64,000 bases of DNA from Cellulosimicrobium marinum. Lineage in GTDB: Bacteria > Actinomycetota > Actinomycetes > Actinomycetales > Cellulomonadaceae. Both the position numbers and the translations under genes were made by a program. The DNA lies in NCBI RefSeq assembly GCF_020551945.1, contig NZ_JAJBZH010000002.1, positions 372,001 through 436,000 on the forward strand, given 5' to 3'. Below are positions 33,489 to 41,551 of the stretch, piece after piece. The notes below the pieces were generated by a model that was not told the origin of the DNA, ran no database searches, and was given only the letters and a program-made list of their open reading frames with translations. How positions within the stretch are numbered: the first letter of the stretch is position 1; each line of letters begins with the position of its first letter.

Positions 33489-34526
33489 ATGCCCGACAAC
33501 ACCCTCACCCACCTCGCGATGCTGCTCGACCGGTCCGGCTCGATGCAGGCGATCAAGGCCGCGACGGAGCAGGGCTTCGACCTGTTCCTGTCCGAGCAGC
33601 GCGAAGCCCCCGGCCGCTGCACCGTCACGCTCGCGCAGTTCGACAACGAGTACGAGGAGGTCTACACCGACCTCGACCTGCGCGACGTCCCGCCGCTCGA
33701 GCTGCGCCCGCGCGGCATGACCGCCCTGCTCGACTCCATCGGGCGCCTCGTCCAGACGACCGCCCTGCGCATCGCCCAGCTCCCCGACGAGCAGCGCCCC
33801 GCGACCGTCATCGTCGGCATCATGACCGACGGCCACGAGAACGCCTCGAAGGAGTACACGCACGCCGCGATCAAGGCGCTCGTCACCGAGCGCGAGGAGA
33901 CGTTCGGCTGGACCTTCCTCTACATGGGCGCCAACCAGGACGCCATCGAGGTCGGCGCGTCCCTCGGCGTCAAGCGCGAACGGTCCCTCACGTACGAGGC
34001 GGGCAACGTCGGCCAGGCGTACGCCGCGACGTCCCGCGCGCTCAACGACCTGCGCGGCGCCGTCCACGCCGGCGCCGCGCCCGCCGCCGCCCGCGACCAG
34101 CACGCCGTCTACTCCCAGGCCGAACGCGACCAGGCCGCCGCACCGCGCGGGTCCGGGCGCGGCCACGGCACCACGGCGTCGCCGTTCAGCGAGGCCGAGC
34201 TCGTCGCCTACCTGCGGTCCGTCGCCTGGTCCGGGCGGCCGACGCTCGGTGACGTCGCCACCCACGGCGGAGGCGCCGTCGTCCACGCCACCGTCCACGG
34301 CGTCCCCGTGTTCCTCAACGCCGACACCTCGAGCACCGCCCTCCAGGAACTCGTCGACGCCGCAGCCCGCGGACCGCTGCCCTGGTCCGTCATCGCGAAC
34401 CGCGCCGGCCAGCTCAACAAGGTCACCTTCCGGTCCGACCGCGCCCGCGTCCCCGGGTTCTACTGCTACACCCACGACGTCCAGCCCACGGCCGGACGGC
34501 TCGGCGTCGTCACCGCCGCCCGCTGA
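33489..34526 (+). CDS. VWA-domain protein
   Basis: A 345-residue cytoplasmic protein. Residues 1-190 are a von Willebrand A domain with an intact metal site: the D-x-S-x-S motif in LLDRSGSMQAI, the threonine in RGMTALLDSIG and the aspartate in IMTDGHENASKEYTH. A Gly/Ala/Arg linker (about 195-235) leads to a C-terminal domain of about 110 residues (EAELVAYLRSVAWSGRPTLG to VPGFYCYTHDV) I do not recognise. ATG 33489 follows GAAGGGAACC. VWA proteins usually bind partner proteins through a metal ion; no MoxR-type ATPase is nearby. Confidence 0.85.
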   Translation: MPDNTLTHLAMLLDRSGSMQAIKAATEQGFDLFLSEQREAPGRCTVTLAQFDNEYEEVYTDLDLRDVPPLELRPRGMTALLDSIGRLVQTTALRIAQLPDEQRPATVIVGIMTDGHENASKEYTHAAIKALVTEREETFGWTFLYMGANQDAIEVGASLGVKRERSLTYEAGNVGQAYAATSRALNDLRGAVHAGAAPAAARDQHAVYSQAERDQAAAPRGSGRGHGTTASPFSEAELVAYLRSVAWSGRPTLGDVATHGGGAVVHATVHGVPVFLNADTSSTALQELVDAAARGPLPWSVIANRAGQLNKVTFRSDRARVPGFYCYTHDVQPTAGRLGVVTAAR

Positions 34527-34596
34527 GTGCCCGACGGCGCGTGGCCGGCTGCGACGTGGACCCTTCTCGGGGTTCGAGCACGACGGGCTCAGCGGA

Positions 34597-35526
34597 TCAG
34601 ATCCTCGGCGTGGGTTCGACAGAGCGCTGGTCCGCAGCAGATACCTGCCCGAACCTCTCGTAGCGCCAGGCGAGAAGTTCTCGGTCGGGTCGGTCGGTGC
34701 GCCGACGCGGAAGCGTGATGCTATGGCCGTGCATCTCTTGGAGCCCGTGCTTGAGCATCGGCCCGTCGATCTCTTCGAGCAGGTCGAGGGCGATGCGGAC
34801 CTCGCCGTCGGGGGTGACGCCGAGCATGTTCTGGTCATAAGCCGCGTGGTGGATCTTGCACAGAGCAAGGCCGTTGTTCACCGTGGGGAGTCCGCGCTCG
34901 TCGCTGTCCGGCACGATGTGGGCCGCGTCGAGAAGGGCGCCGTGCTTGAGCTCGCAGATGGCGCACCGGGTCTCATAGGCGACGAGGACACGCGTGCGGA
35001 ATGCGGGCTGGTGAAGTCGCTGTCTGGCAAGGCGGAGTGCGTACTCACGCTGGGGCGTCGTGAGGTGGCGTGCGTCGGGGATGAACCGAAACGCCTCGTC
35101 GAGGGCAATGAGGAACTGCCGGCTCTCCGGCTCGTCATCGACAACGTAGACGGGCGCGACGGGGGTGTAGATGTTCTTGACTTCCTTGCGGAACAGGATG
35201 AGCGGCATGCCGCTCTGCATCGCGTGGCGAAGCTTGCGGTTGTCGCCGCTCCATGGGTCGCCCTTGCGGTACGCGTAGTGGAGCAATCCGTCCTCGGACT
35301 CGGTGTCGTCGTACGGTCCGTCGGCAACGCTGACGATGGAGAGGGTAGAGCCGAACGCCTGGGGGTTGCGGATGCCGCGCGAGTAATCGATCACGGGGAG
35401 CTTGCGGCCGTCGATGTGGAAGTCGAGCAGTTCGTCGCGGCGCAGGAATCCACCGTTCGCCTCGGCGCGCTCGTGGACCCACTGGATGATCCGAACGCGG
35501 AGCGCGGCTTCGACGGCAGATTCCAT
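34597..35526 (-). CDS. HNH endonuclease with SRA-like N-terminal domain
   Basis: A 309-residue protein. The C-terminal half has a complete HNH nuclease: two zinc-type cysteines in ETRCAICELK, AAHIVPDSDERG with the first His, NNGLALCKIHHAAYD with Asn and His. The N-terminal 130 residues (GSTLSIVSVADGPYDDTESE, then DNRKLRHAMQSGMPLILFRK, then YTPVAPVYVVDDEP) resemble SRA/YDG-like modified-base-binding domains, so it may be a modification-dependent restriction enzyme. The DNA is clearly less G+C-rich than its neighbours (about 63% in a sampled 60-base stretch), suggesting acquisition by transfer. ATG at 35524-35526 with a weak ribosome site. No methyltransferase is nearby. Confidence 0.85.
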   Translation of the reverse strand: MESAVEAALRVRIIQWVHERAEANGGFLRRDELLDFHIDGRKLPVIDYSRGIRNPQAFGSTLSIVSVADGPYDDTESEDGLLHYAYRKGDPWSGDNRKLRHAMQSGMPLILFRKEVKNIYTPVAPVYVVDDEPESRQFLIALDEAFRFIPDARHLTTPQREYALRLARQRLHQPAFRTRVLVAYETRCAICELKHGALLDAAHIVPDSDERGLPTVNNGLALCKIHHAAYDQNMLGVTPDGEVRIALDLLEEIDGPMLKHGLQEMHGHSITLPRRRTDRPDRELLAWRYERFGQVSAADQRSVEPTPRI

Positions 35527-35655
35527 GGACGCAGCTCACCAGGCAATATGTCGGGATTCAAGGTCGAGCCGGGTGAAGTCTGAGGGGAGCGACACCGGGA
35601 CTCGCCGCACCGGGCGCGCTCGCGGAGGGACTTGGCGTCTGGCTAGCGTCATCGG

Positions 35656-36018
35656 ATGGACACCACGACGAGGACGCGGGAGTTCTTCGACGGCTACCGG
35701 CGGGCGCTGCTCGCCCGGGACGAGCAGGCGCTCGCGGACCTGTACGCGGTGCCGGCGCTGATCCTGTTCCCGGGACGGTCGTTGCCGGTGACGGACCGGG
35801 AGCAGACGGCGGAGTTCTTCGCGTCGGCGTTCGGCCAGTACGAGGAGGTGGCGGGCATGACGGCGGAGGTCGTGGTCGTCGCCCAGGCGCCGCACAGCGT
35901 GTGGGCGGACGTGACGTGGCGCCACGACACGTTGGAGTCGGAGCGGTTCGTGTACCAGTTGCTCGACGAGAGCGGGATCTGGCGGATCGCGGTCCTCACG
36001 CCGTTGCCGGTCGGCTGA
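35656..36018 (+). CDS. SnoaL/NTF2-like small protein
   Basis: A 120-residue protein with the NTF2/SnoaL-like layout: an N-terminal helix (TREFFDGYRRALLARDEQAL), LYAVPALILFPG, then curved strands ending in RFVYQLLDESGIWRIAVLT. This cone fold holds small hydrophobic ligands and serves in isomerases, cyclases or as a dimer module; no catalytic residues can be assigned. ATG 35656 lacks a strong ribosome site (GTCATCGG). It converges on the FAD monooxygenase gene with nine bases between. Confidence 0.75.
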   Translation: MDTTTRTREFFDGYRRALLARDEQALADLYAVPALILFPGRSLPVTDREQTAEFFASAFGQYEEVAGMTAEVVVVAQAPHSVWADVTWRHDTLESERFVYQLLDESGIWRIAVLTPLPVG

Positions 36019-36027
36019 GCGGGCGTC

Positions 36028-37287
36028 TCACCGGTCGGTGGTCGGGGGCGGTCGCCAGCCCATCACGCCGTCGAGCGCGCGGGTGCCGAGGGACGCGGCC
36101 CACGTGCCGGCGAGGCGGGCGCCGACGTCGCGGGCGCCGGTGGCCAGCGGTGAGGTCCAGCGGGTCGGGGCGGCGACCTGCACGGACAGCCGCATGACGG
36201 AGGCGACGCGGGGTCGACGTTCGGCGGACCAGCGTTGGAGGGCCGTGGCGACCTCGACGGCGTGGGTGCTGCGCGACGTCGGGCCCCCACCGCCTTGCCC
36301 GGCGGACGGGACGGGCAGGTGCGCGCCGAGGACGACGGCGTCCTCGATCGCCTGGCAGCCGCCCTGCCCGACGTTGGGGAGCATGGCGTGGGCGGCGTCC
36401 CCGACGAGCGCGACGCGACCGGTCGCGAGGGTCGCCGGCGGTGCGGGCAGGTGCCGCAGGTCGTGCCGCAGCACCTGCCCGGGGTCGACGGACGCGAGCA
36501 GCTCGGGGATCGGGTCGTGCCAGTGGGCGAGGCGCTCGCGCAGCGCGTCGAAGGTGACGGGCACGCCTGCGCGGTCGGCGACGGACACGTACGCGTAGAC
36601 GCGCCCGTCGGCGAGCGGCACGAGGCCGACGACGATCCCGCGACCCCACGTCTCGCTGCCCACGACGCCGCCGCGCGGGGCGGGCGCGACGAGCCGCCAC
36701 GCCGTCGACCCGCCGTGGACCGGCCTCGGGGCGTACGGCCACCAGCGGGCCCGGGTGGGGGAGTCGATGCCGTCCGCGGCGACGACGAGGTCGGCCTCCA
36801 CCTCGCTCACGGGCACGCCGTCGTCGGGCTCGACCGTGCCGGGCGGGGCTGCGTCGGACACCTGCACCCGGGCCGGCGCGCCCCCGTCCCCCGGGTGCAC
36901 GACGGCGCCGCTCACCCCGAGCCGCAGCGCGCCGTCGGGCAGGGCGCGGGCGAGCAGGTCGACGAGCTGTGCGCGGTGCAGCACGAGGGTCCGGTCGCCG
37001 AACCGGGCGCCCGCGTCGGAGGCGTCCGCACGCACCAGCCAGCGTCCGTCAGGGCGACGCATGCCGACCTCGCCCTGCAACGTCGCGAGGTCGCGCAGCG
37101 GCTCGTCGAGACCGAGCGCGCCGAGCGCACGCACCGCGTTCGGCGCGACCGCGATGCCCGCCCCGACCGGGTCGAGCGACCGCGCCCGCTCGAGGACGAT
37201 GACGTCCCACCCCGCCCGTGCGAGGGACACCCCCGACGCGAGGCCGCCGATCCCTCCGCCGACCACCAGGGCACGCGCCGCGCTCAC
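36028..37287 (-). CDS. FAD-dependent aromatic monooxygenase
   Basis: A 419-residue flavoprotein of the class A hydroxylase family (salicylate/PHBH-like). The FAD-binding G-x-G-x-x-G is at the N-terminus (ALVVGGGIGGLASGVSLARA), the D-G motif is DLVVAADGIDSPTRAR, and the GD motif is RVALVGDAAHAMLPNVGQGG. These bind FAD and NADPH. The substrate cannot be inferred; related enzymes hydroxylate aromatics or polyketides. GTG at 37285-37287, with GGAG nine bases upstream. An upstream extension in the same frame has no signal or ribosome site and is not used. Confidence 0.88.
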   Translation of the reverse strand: MSAARALVVGGGIGGLASGVSLARAGWDVIVLERARSLDPVGAGIAVAPNAVRALGALGLDEPLRDLATLQGEVGMRRPDGRWLVRADASDAGARFGDRTLVLHRAQLVDLLARALPDGALRLGVSGAVVHPGDGGAPARVQVSDAAPPGTVEPDDGVPVSEVEADLVVAADGIDSPTRARWWPYAPRPVHGGSTAWRLVAPAPRGGVVGSETWGRGIVVGLVPLADGRVYAYVSVADRAGVPVTFDALRERLAHWHDPIPELLASVDPGQVLRHDLRHLPAPPATLATGRVALVGDAAHAMLPNVGQGGCQAIEDAVVLGAHLPVPSAGQGGGGPTSRSTHAVEVATALQRWSAERRPRVASVMRLSVQVAAPTRWTSPLATGARDVGARLAGTWAASLGTRALDGVMGWRPPPTTDR

Positions 37288-37519
37288 TGCTCGTCTCCGT
37301 CCGTCACGGCACGACGGTACCGACACCGACCCCGGGCGCGAACCCCTCGCGACGCCGGTCCGTCCGCTCGCCGTTCCTCGGGCGGGTGTGGCCGACTGTT
37401 GTCCACAGTGCGGGCGGACGGGTTCCGTCGCGGGGTCGGTTTCGCTAGGTTCTGGGGCAGTTCGTGCAGCGTCGTCCGGGTCGGGTGGCGTGCAGGGGGT
37501 CTGCCGCAGGGGGAAAGTC

Positions 37520-38182
37520 ATGCCTTTCGTGGGTCGTTCGTCGCGTCGTGCCCGACGTCGTCCGGTCGCCGCGGGGTGTCGGGGCGCCCGGTACGCGGGG
37601 TTCCGGGTTGCCGGGGCGGTGCTGGTGGTGAGTCTGGTCGTGTCCGGGTGCACGGGTGATCCGGTCGAGCCCGAGACGTCGACGAGCTCGAGCAGCACTG
37701 TCGATCCGACGCCGACCGAGACGCCCGAGCCGACGCCGACCGAGACCGGCCCGACCAAACCCGCGCGTCCCGCCGCGATGGACCAGCACGACGCCGAGGG
37801 CGCCGCCGCCGCCGCGGAGTACTTCCTCGAGCTCTACCCGTACGTCATGACCACCGGCGACACCGCCGAGTGGGAAGCCATGTCACACGAAGCGTGCGAG
37901 TCGTGTCAAGGCATGCTCGATAGCGCGAGTTTGCGAGCCCAGGACGGCGACATCTTCGAGGGCGGCGAGACCCGTGTCGTGGTTGGCGAGACCTACGTGC
38001 AGGACGAATTGACGGGCCTCTTCCCTCTTGATCTTGAGGTCACTCAGGATCCTGTCCAGATCGCGAGCCGCGGGGGCGAGATTCTCTACGCCGAGGACCA
38101 GCGGACCTTCGCCGCCCGGGCAGAGATGGGTGTACGCGATGGCGACTGGGTTGTCTTTGGCTTCGCGGAGATTCCCGCGTGA
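37520..38182 (+). CDS. DUF6318-like lipoprotein
   Basis: A 220-residue lipoprotein. ATG 37520 follows GGGGGAAAGTC. The signal is AGAVLVVSLVVSGC (lipobox VVSGC) after a basic N-terminus. A Ser/Thr/Pro linker (TPTETPEPTPTE) precedes a domain with DAEGAAAAAEYFLELYPYVM and EAMSHEACESCQGMLD. This acidic helix plus C-x-x-C pair is what I know as DUF6318, a family of unknown function in actinobacteria. The 3' half of the gene (from about 37870) is visibly poorer in G+C than the 5' half. The next gene overlaps its stop by four bases. Confidence 0.75.
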   Translation: MPFVGRSSRRARRRPVAAGCRGARYAGFRVAGAVLVVSLVVSGCTGDPVEPETSTSSSSTVDPTPTETPEPTPTETGPTKPARPAAMDQHDAEGAAAAAEYFLELYPYVMTTGDTAEWEAMSHEACESCQGMLDSASLRAQDGDIFEGGETRVVVGETYVQDELTGLFPLDLEVTQDPVQIASRGGEILYAEDQRTFAARAEMGVRDGDWVVFGFAEIPA

Positions 38183-39084
38183 GGCGCGGCGTTGCCGCAT
38201 CCATCGCCGGTACAGCGTCCTTCGTCCTCATACTCCACCCAGTGCATGCAGGTGCGGTCGAGGGCAAGTACGGAGATGGCCTCGCCGGAGATGTTCAGCG
38301 CGACAATGTCACCGTCGAGGCAGCGGAGCGGGCGACGTGGGGTGGGGGTGTGTTCGAGGCGGGTGCGGATGGCGGGCCGGCGACGGAGCGGTTCTGGCGT
38401 GCGGACGCGAGCCGGTGTCTGACGGTGGATCTGGCGGGCTCGGCGGAGGTGTTGCGGCAGTCGTGCGCGGAGGGGACCGAGGTCGCGACGGCGGGGGTGG
38501 AGTGCGGGGAGGACGAGCACACGCTGGACCCGTTGTACCGCCAGACGCGCACGGTGGGCGCCGACGGTGCGGTCGGGGCGTGGACGTTGGAGGAGGTCCT
38601 CAACGAGGGCGACTGCGTGTCCCCGGCGGACCTGCTCGCCGAGGCCGAGCGGCAGTTCGCGTCCCTGCCGATCGTCCCGTCGCAGGTGGTGGTGCAGCCG
38701 CCGGACGGGTGGACCCTGGTCAACGTCCCCACGATCACCTACACCCAGGACGAGCCGCAGGTCCTGGCGGCGACGCTGCTGGGTATCGGGGTGGAGATCC
38801 GCGCGACCCCTGAGTCGTTCGCGTGGGACTACGCCGACGGCACGGACCCCGTGGTCACGACCGACCCGGGGGCGCCGTACCCGGACCACACGGTCCACCA
38901 CACGTACGTCGAGCCGGTGGAGTCGGTGGCGATCGGGCTGACCACGACGTGGTCGGGCCAGTTCCGCATCACCGGGTCGCCGACGTGGACCGACGTGCCC
39001 GGCACCGCCACGACCACCAGCACGGCCGAACCGTTGCGCGTGTACGAAGCCCGCTCCCGCCTGGTGACCGACACGCTCGACTGA
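38179..39084 (+). CDS. Secreted PKD-like hypothetical protein
   Basis: A 301-residue exported protein translated from GTG 38179, which overlaps the upstream lipoprotein stop (GTGA), so the two are coupled. A short signal (AASIAGTASFVLILHPVHAG) is followed by a cysteine-containing N-terminal region (SRCLTVDLAG, RQSCAEGTEV, GVECGEDEHT, NEGDCVSPADL) and then a PKD-like beta domain (VGVEIRATPESFAWDYADGT, then VHHTYVEPVESVAIGL). I recognise this layout from actinobacterial proteins beside DUF6318 lipoproteins, but no function is known. The first 120 bases share the lower G+C of the upstream gene's 3' half. Confidence 0.72.
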   Translation: MRRGVAASIAGTASFVLILHPVHAGAVEGKYGDGLAGDVQRDNVTVEAAERATWGGGVFEAGADGGPATERFWRADASRCLTVDLAGSAEVLRQSCAEGTEVATAGVECGEDEHTLDPLYRQTRTVGADGAVGAWTLEEVLNEGDCVSPADLLAEAERQFASLPIVPSQVVVQPPDGWTLVNVPTITYTQDEPQVLAATLLGIGVEIRATPESFAWDYADGTDPVVTTDPGAPYPDHTVHHTYVEPVESVAIGLTTTWSGQFRITGSPTWTDVPGTATTTSTAEPLRVYEARSRLVTDTLD

Positions 39085-39150
39085 ACCACCCGCCGTCGGG
39101 CACCCGCGCCGCCTGACGTACGCCGAGAACGACCCTGCTCGCCGCCGACC

Positions 39151-39195
39151 ACGAGGTTGCTGCCGTTCTGCCGCTCAGAACGACATCAACCTCGT
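39151..39195. terminator. H1 hairpin copy e
   Basis: Arms 39151-39170 and 39176-39195 pair at 18 of 20 positions around a 5-base loop, following the PKD-like gene. The preceding GAGAACGACCCTGCTCGCC (39125-39143) resembles the sequence before copy c at 14405, so the two share a longer element. Confidence 0.7.
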
Positions 39196-39253
39196 GCTCG
39201 GCGGGCGTCCGGCCCGCGCGAGCGAGTCACGCCACCGGCCGACCGAGACCAGC

Positions 39254-39309
39254 GCACGACGCACGACGCACGACACACGACACACGACACACGACACCCA
39301 GCACACGAC
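39254..39309. repeat. Eight 7-bp tandem repeats before a lipoprotein gene
   Basis: Units RCACGAC run from 39254 to 39309 (three GCACGAC, three ACACGAC, one degenerate, one ACACGAC). They end two bases before the ribosome site GAGGGGGAAG (39312-39321) of the next gene. Confidence 0.85.
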
Positions 39310-39324
39310 ACGAGGGGGAAGCAC

Positions 39325-39924
39325 ATGAGGACGACACGAGCACGGGGCGCAGGACGACCGGCGAGCGCGGGAGGTCGACGTGCCGGGAGGTCGCTCGGCG
39401 CGGTGCTCGTCGGTCTGTCGGCGGCGGCGGCGCTGTCCGCGTGCGCGACCGGAACCGACACGGCCGGCGCGGCGGACGGGGCGTCGTCGGCCGTCGCCGA
39501 GGACCCGACGACGGCGGAGGCGACCGACCCGGTGCCGCTGACGTACGAGGAGATCCTCGACAAGGCGGAGGTGCGGCTGCGTGACGTGTTCCTGGCGGAG
39601 GTCGTCGAGGAGTGTCTGGCTCGTGCGGGGGACACCGGACCGGTCGAGGTGAGCGGTGCGGAGGTGCCGTGCCCCACGACGGGTTCGGTCCCGGCCGTCG
39701 GTGCCCCGGTGGAGACGACGTGGGGCGAGCACCGCTGGGACGTCGAGCTGGACGACGAGATGTCCACGTTCACGGTGACGTTCACCCCGACGGAGGGCTC
39801 GCCGCTGCTGGTGATCGAGATCAACGGTGACGTCGAGTCGGTGACCGGGGCGACCCTCACCGGCTCGCTCGACCCGATGGTGCGGTTCAACCCGTTCACG
39901 GTCGAGACGCTCGTCTGGTCGTAG
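39325..39924 (+). CDS. Hypothetical lipoprotein
   Basis: A 199-residue lipoprotein. ATG 39325 is preceded by GAGGGGGAAGCAC. The signal (AVLVGLSAAAALSACATG) has lipobox LSAC. An acidic Ala/Thr linker leads to a compact domain with two cysteines (VEECLARAGD, AEVPCPTTGS) and strands such as TWGEHRWDVELDDEMSTFTV. I do not recognise the family. A 7-bp repeat tract in its leader could alter expression by slippage. A phosphatase gene begins 33 bases after its stop. Confidence 0.72.
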   Translation: MRTTRARGAGRPASAGGRRAGRSLGAVLVGLSAAAALSACATGTDTAGAADGASSAVAEDPTTAEATDPVPLTYEEILDKAEVRLRDVFLAEVVEECLARAGDTGPVEVSGAEVPCPTTGSVPAVGAPVETTWGEHRWDVELDDEMSTFTVTFTPTEGSPLLVIEINGDVESVTGATLTGSLDPMVRFNPFTVETLVWS

Positions 39925-39957
39925 GGTGGCGGGGGTACCCCCGCGAACCGGAGAACC

Positions 39958-40641
39958 ATGCGCCTGCTGCTCGTCCGTCACGGACAGACCCCGTCCAACG
40001 TCGTCGGCCTGCTCGACACGGCACTGCCGGGGCCGGGCCTGACCGCTCTCGGTTCGCGTCAGGCCGCCGCGGTGCCGGAGGCGCTCGCGGACCGCGTGGT
40101 GCACGGGGTCGCGGTGTCGACGCTGGTCCGCACCCACCAGACCGCCGCGCCGCTCGTCGAGCACCTCGGGCTGGACCCGGTGGAGCTCGACGGGCTGCGC
40201 GAGATCGACGCGGGCGACCTCGAGATGTCGGGCCGGCACGAGGACCACGTGACCTATCTCGAGACCGTGTTCGCGTGGGGTGCGCGCGACCTGGGTCGGC
40301 GCATGCCCGGTGGGCCCGACGGCGCGACCTTCCTCGACCGGTTCGACGACGCCGTGGCGCAGGTCGCCGGAGCGGGGTGGGAGACCGCCGTCGTGGTGTC
40401 GCACGGTGCGGCGATCCGCTCGTGGGCGTCGGCGCGTGCGGAAGGCGTCGACCTGCACCGGATGGCGTACACGCCGCTCGCCAACACCGGGCTCGTCGAG
40501 GTGGAGGGCGACCCGGTGGCCGGGTGGCGCTTCGTCGGCGTGAGCGACGGCCCGCTCGGCGGGCACCTGCTCGAGGACGAGCTCGCCGACGACCCGACGG
40601 GCGAGTCCGTCGGCGAGGAACGGGTCGACGCCGAACGCTGA
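39958..40641 (+). CDS. Histidine phosphatase family protein
   Basis: A 227-residue cytoplasmic enzyme of the phosphoglycerate-mutase-like family. The RHG motif is LLLVRHGQTPSNVVGLL (His8), the acid/base Glu is in GLREIDAGDLEMSGRHEDH, and the second His is in AVVVSHGAAIRSWA. ATG 39958 follows CCGGAGAACC. It is a distant paralogue of the phosphatase at 17391, and differs in having DLEMSGRHE rather than SFGTYERR. The substrate is unknown. It may be cotranscribed with the preceding lipoprotein. Confidence 0.88.
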   Translation: MRLLLVRHGQTPSNVVGLLDTALPGPGLTALGSRQAAAVPEALADRVVHGVAVSTLVRTHQTAAPLVEHLGLDPVELDGLREIDAGDLEMSGRHEDHVTYLETVFAWGARDLGRRMPGGPDGATFLDRFDDAVAQVAGAGWETAVVVSHGAAIRSWASARAEGVDLHRMAYTPLANTGLVEVEGDPVAGWRFVGVSDGPLGGHLLEDELADDPTGESVGEERVDAER

Positions 40642-40670
40642 CGCACGCACCCGGGCGCCCCGTCCTCCCG

Positions 40671-40750
40671 CGGAAACCTTGGTACTACTTCGGGAACCTC
40701 GGTTCTACCTCGGGGACCTCGGTACTACCTCGGGAACCTCGGTACTACCT
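40671..40750. repeat. Four 20-bp tandem repeats (GGGAACCTCGGTACTACCTC type)
   Basis: Units begin at 40671, 40691, 40711 and 40731 with few differences (core ACCTCGGTACTACCTCGG). In reverse orientation the core reads GAGGTAGTACCGAGGT, which is the same motif as the arrays at 14045, 31021 and 58275. It lies between two convergent genes. Confidence 0.88.
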
Positions 40751-40785
40751 CGGGGCCGGGGTTCTTGCGGCGACGGTGCCGTCGG

Positions 40786-41427
40786 TCAGGGCGCGGGGAG
40801 GACGATCGTCGTGACGACGTCCGTCACGGCGGGGCGGCGCGGGGTCGAGCCGAAGCCGAACCGCACCGGCGGGTCCACGGGCGCCAGGCCGCCCAGGGGT
40901 TCGCCGCCCCAGGTCGTCACGGCGCCGTCGATCTCGTGCACGTCGGTCGCGCCGTAGTGCTCGGTCCGCCCGGACCCGGCGCTGCCGCGCGTGCGCACGC
41001 CGTGCAGCAGCGCTCGCGCCACCGGGTCGGTGACGGCGGTGACGTGCCGAGACGCCGCCACACGGTCGGGCACCACGCGCAGGACACGCCCGAGCGTCGT
41101 CCGGCGCCCGACGGCGACACGCGCCTCCAGCGGTCCCGCCGCCACGTGCCACGCGGAGCCGCTGCGACCCGCCGGTCCGTCGTCGACCTCGCCGCCCTCG
41201 ACGGTCACCGGGACCACCTCCACGCGGTCGAAGGTGTACGTCGAGCCGACGAGGTCGGCGACCTCGGCCGTCGGTGCGAGCAGGACACGCTCGCCGTCCG
41301 GCCGTTCGACCATGACGTCGGCGAAGCCGCCGAGGGGCGTGACGTCCCAGCGGCCGACGACGAAGCGCGTCCCGGACGCGGTGCCCCACCCGGCGATCCG
41401 GCCTCGGAACACGAGCGCGCGCGACAT
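40786..41427 (-). CDS. Conserved hypothetical protein
   Basis: A 213-residue soluble protein beginning MSRALVFRGRIAGWGTASGT at ATG 41425-41427. I know similar uncharacterised actinobacterial proteins with this N-terminus but no function. It is beta-rich (RFVVGRWDVTPLGGFADVMV, then ERVLLAPTAEVADLVGSTYT) and ends RFGFGSTPRRPAVTDVVTTI. There are no cysteines, signal peptide or membrane segments, and no catalytic motif is visible. It is transcribed alone toward the 20-bp repeat array. Confidence 0.75.
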   Translation of the reverse strand: MSRALVFRGRIAGWGTASGTRFVVGRWDVTPLGGFADVMVERPDGERVLLAPTAEVADLVGSTYTFDRVEVVPVTVEGGEVDDGPAGRSGSAWHVAAGPLEARVAVGRRTTLGRVLRVVPDRVAASRHVTAVTDPVARALLHGVRTRGSAGSGRTEHYGATDVHEIDGAVTTWGGEPLGGLAPVDPPVRFGFGSTPRRPAVTDVVTTIVLPAP

Positions 41428-41551
41428 CCCGGCAGCCTAGGCCCGCACCGCGCCCGCCGCCCGCTCCCGCCGCCGCTCCCACGTGGCGAGCGGCCGCGGG
41501 GGGCGGGACGCTCGACGAAGGCGGCGCGCGCCGTCGGGCAGGAGGAGCACG

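Noticed and set aside
40671-40750. CRISPR-like array of 20-bp units
   Set aside because: The units are directly adjacent without unique spacers, number only four, and no cas genes are near. It belongs to the dispersed repeat family.
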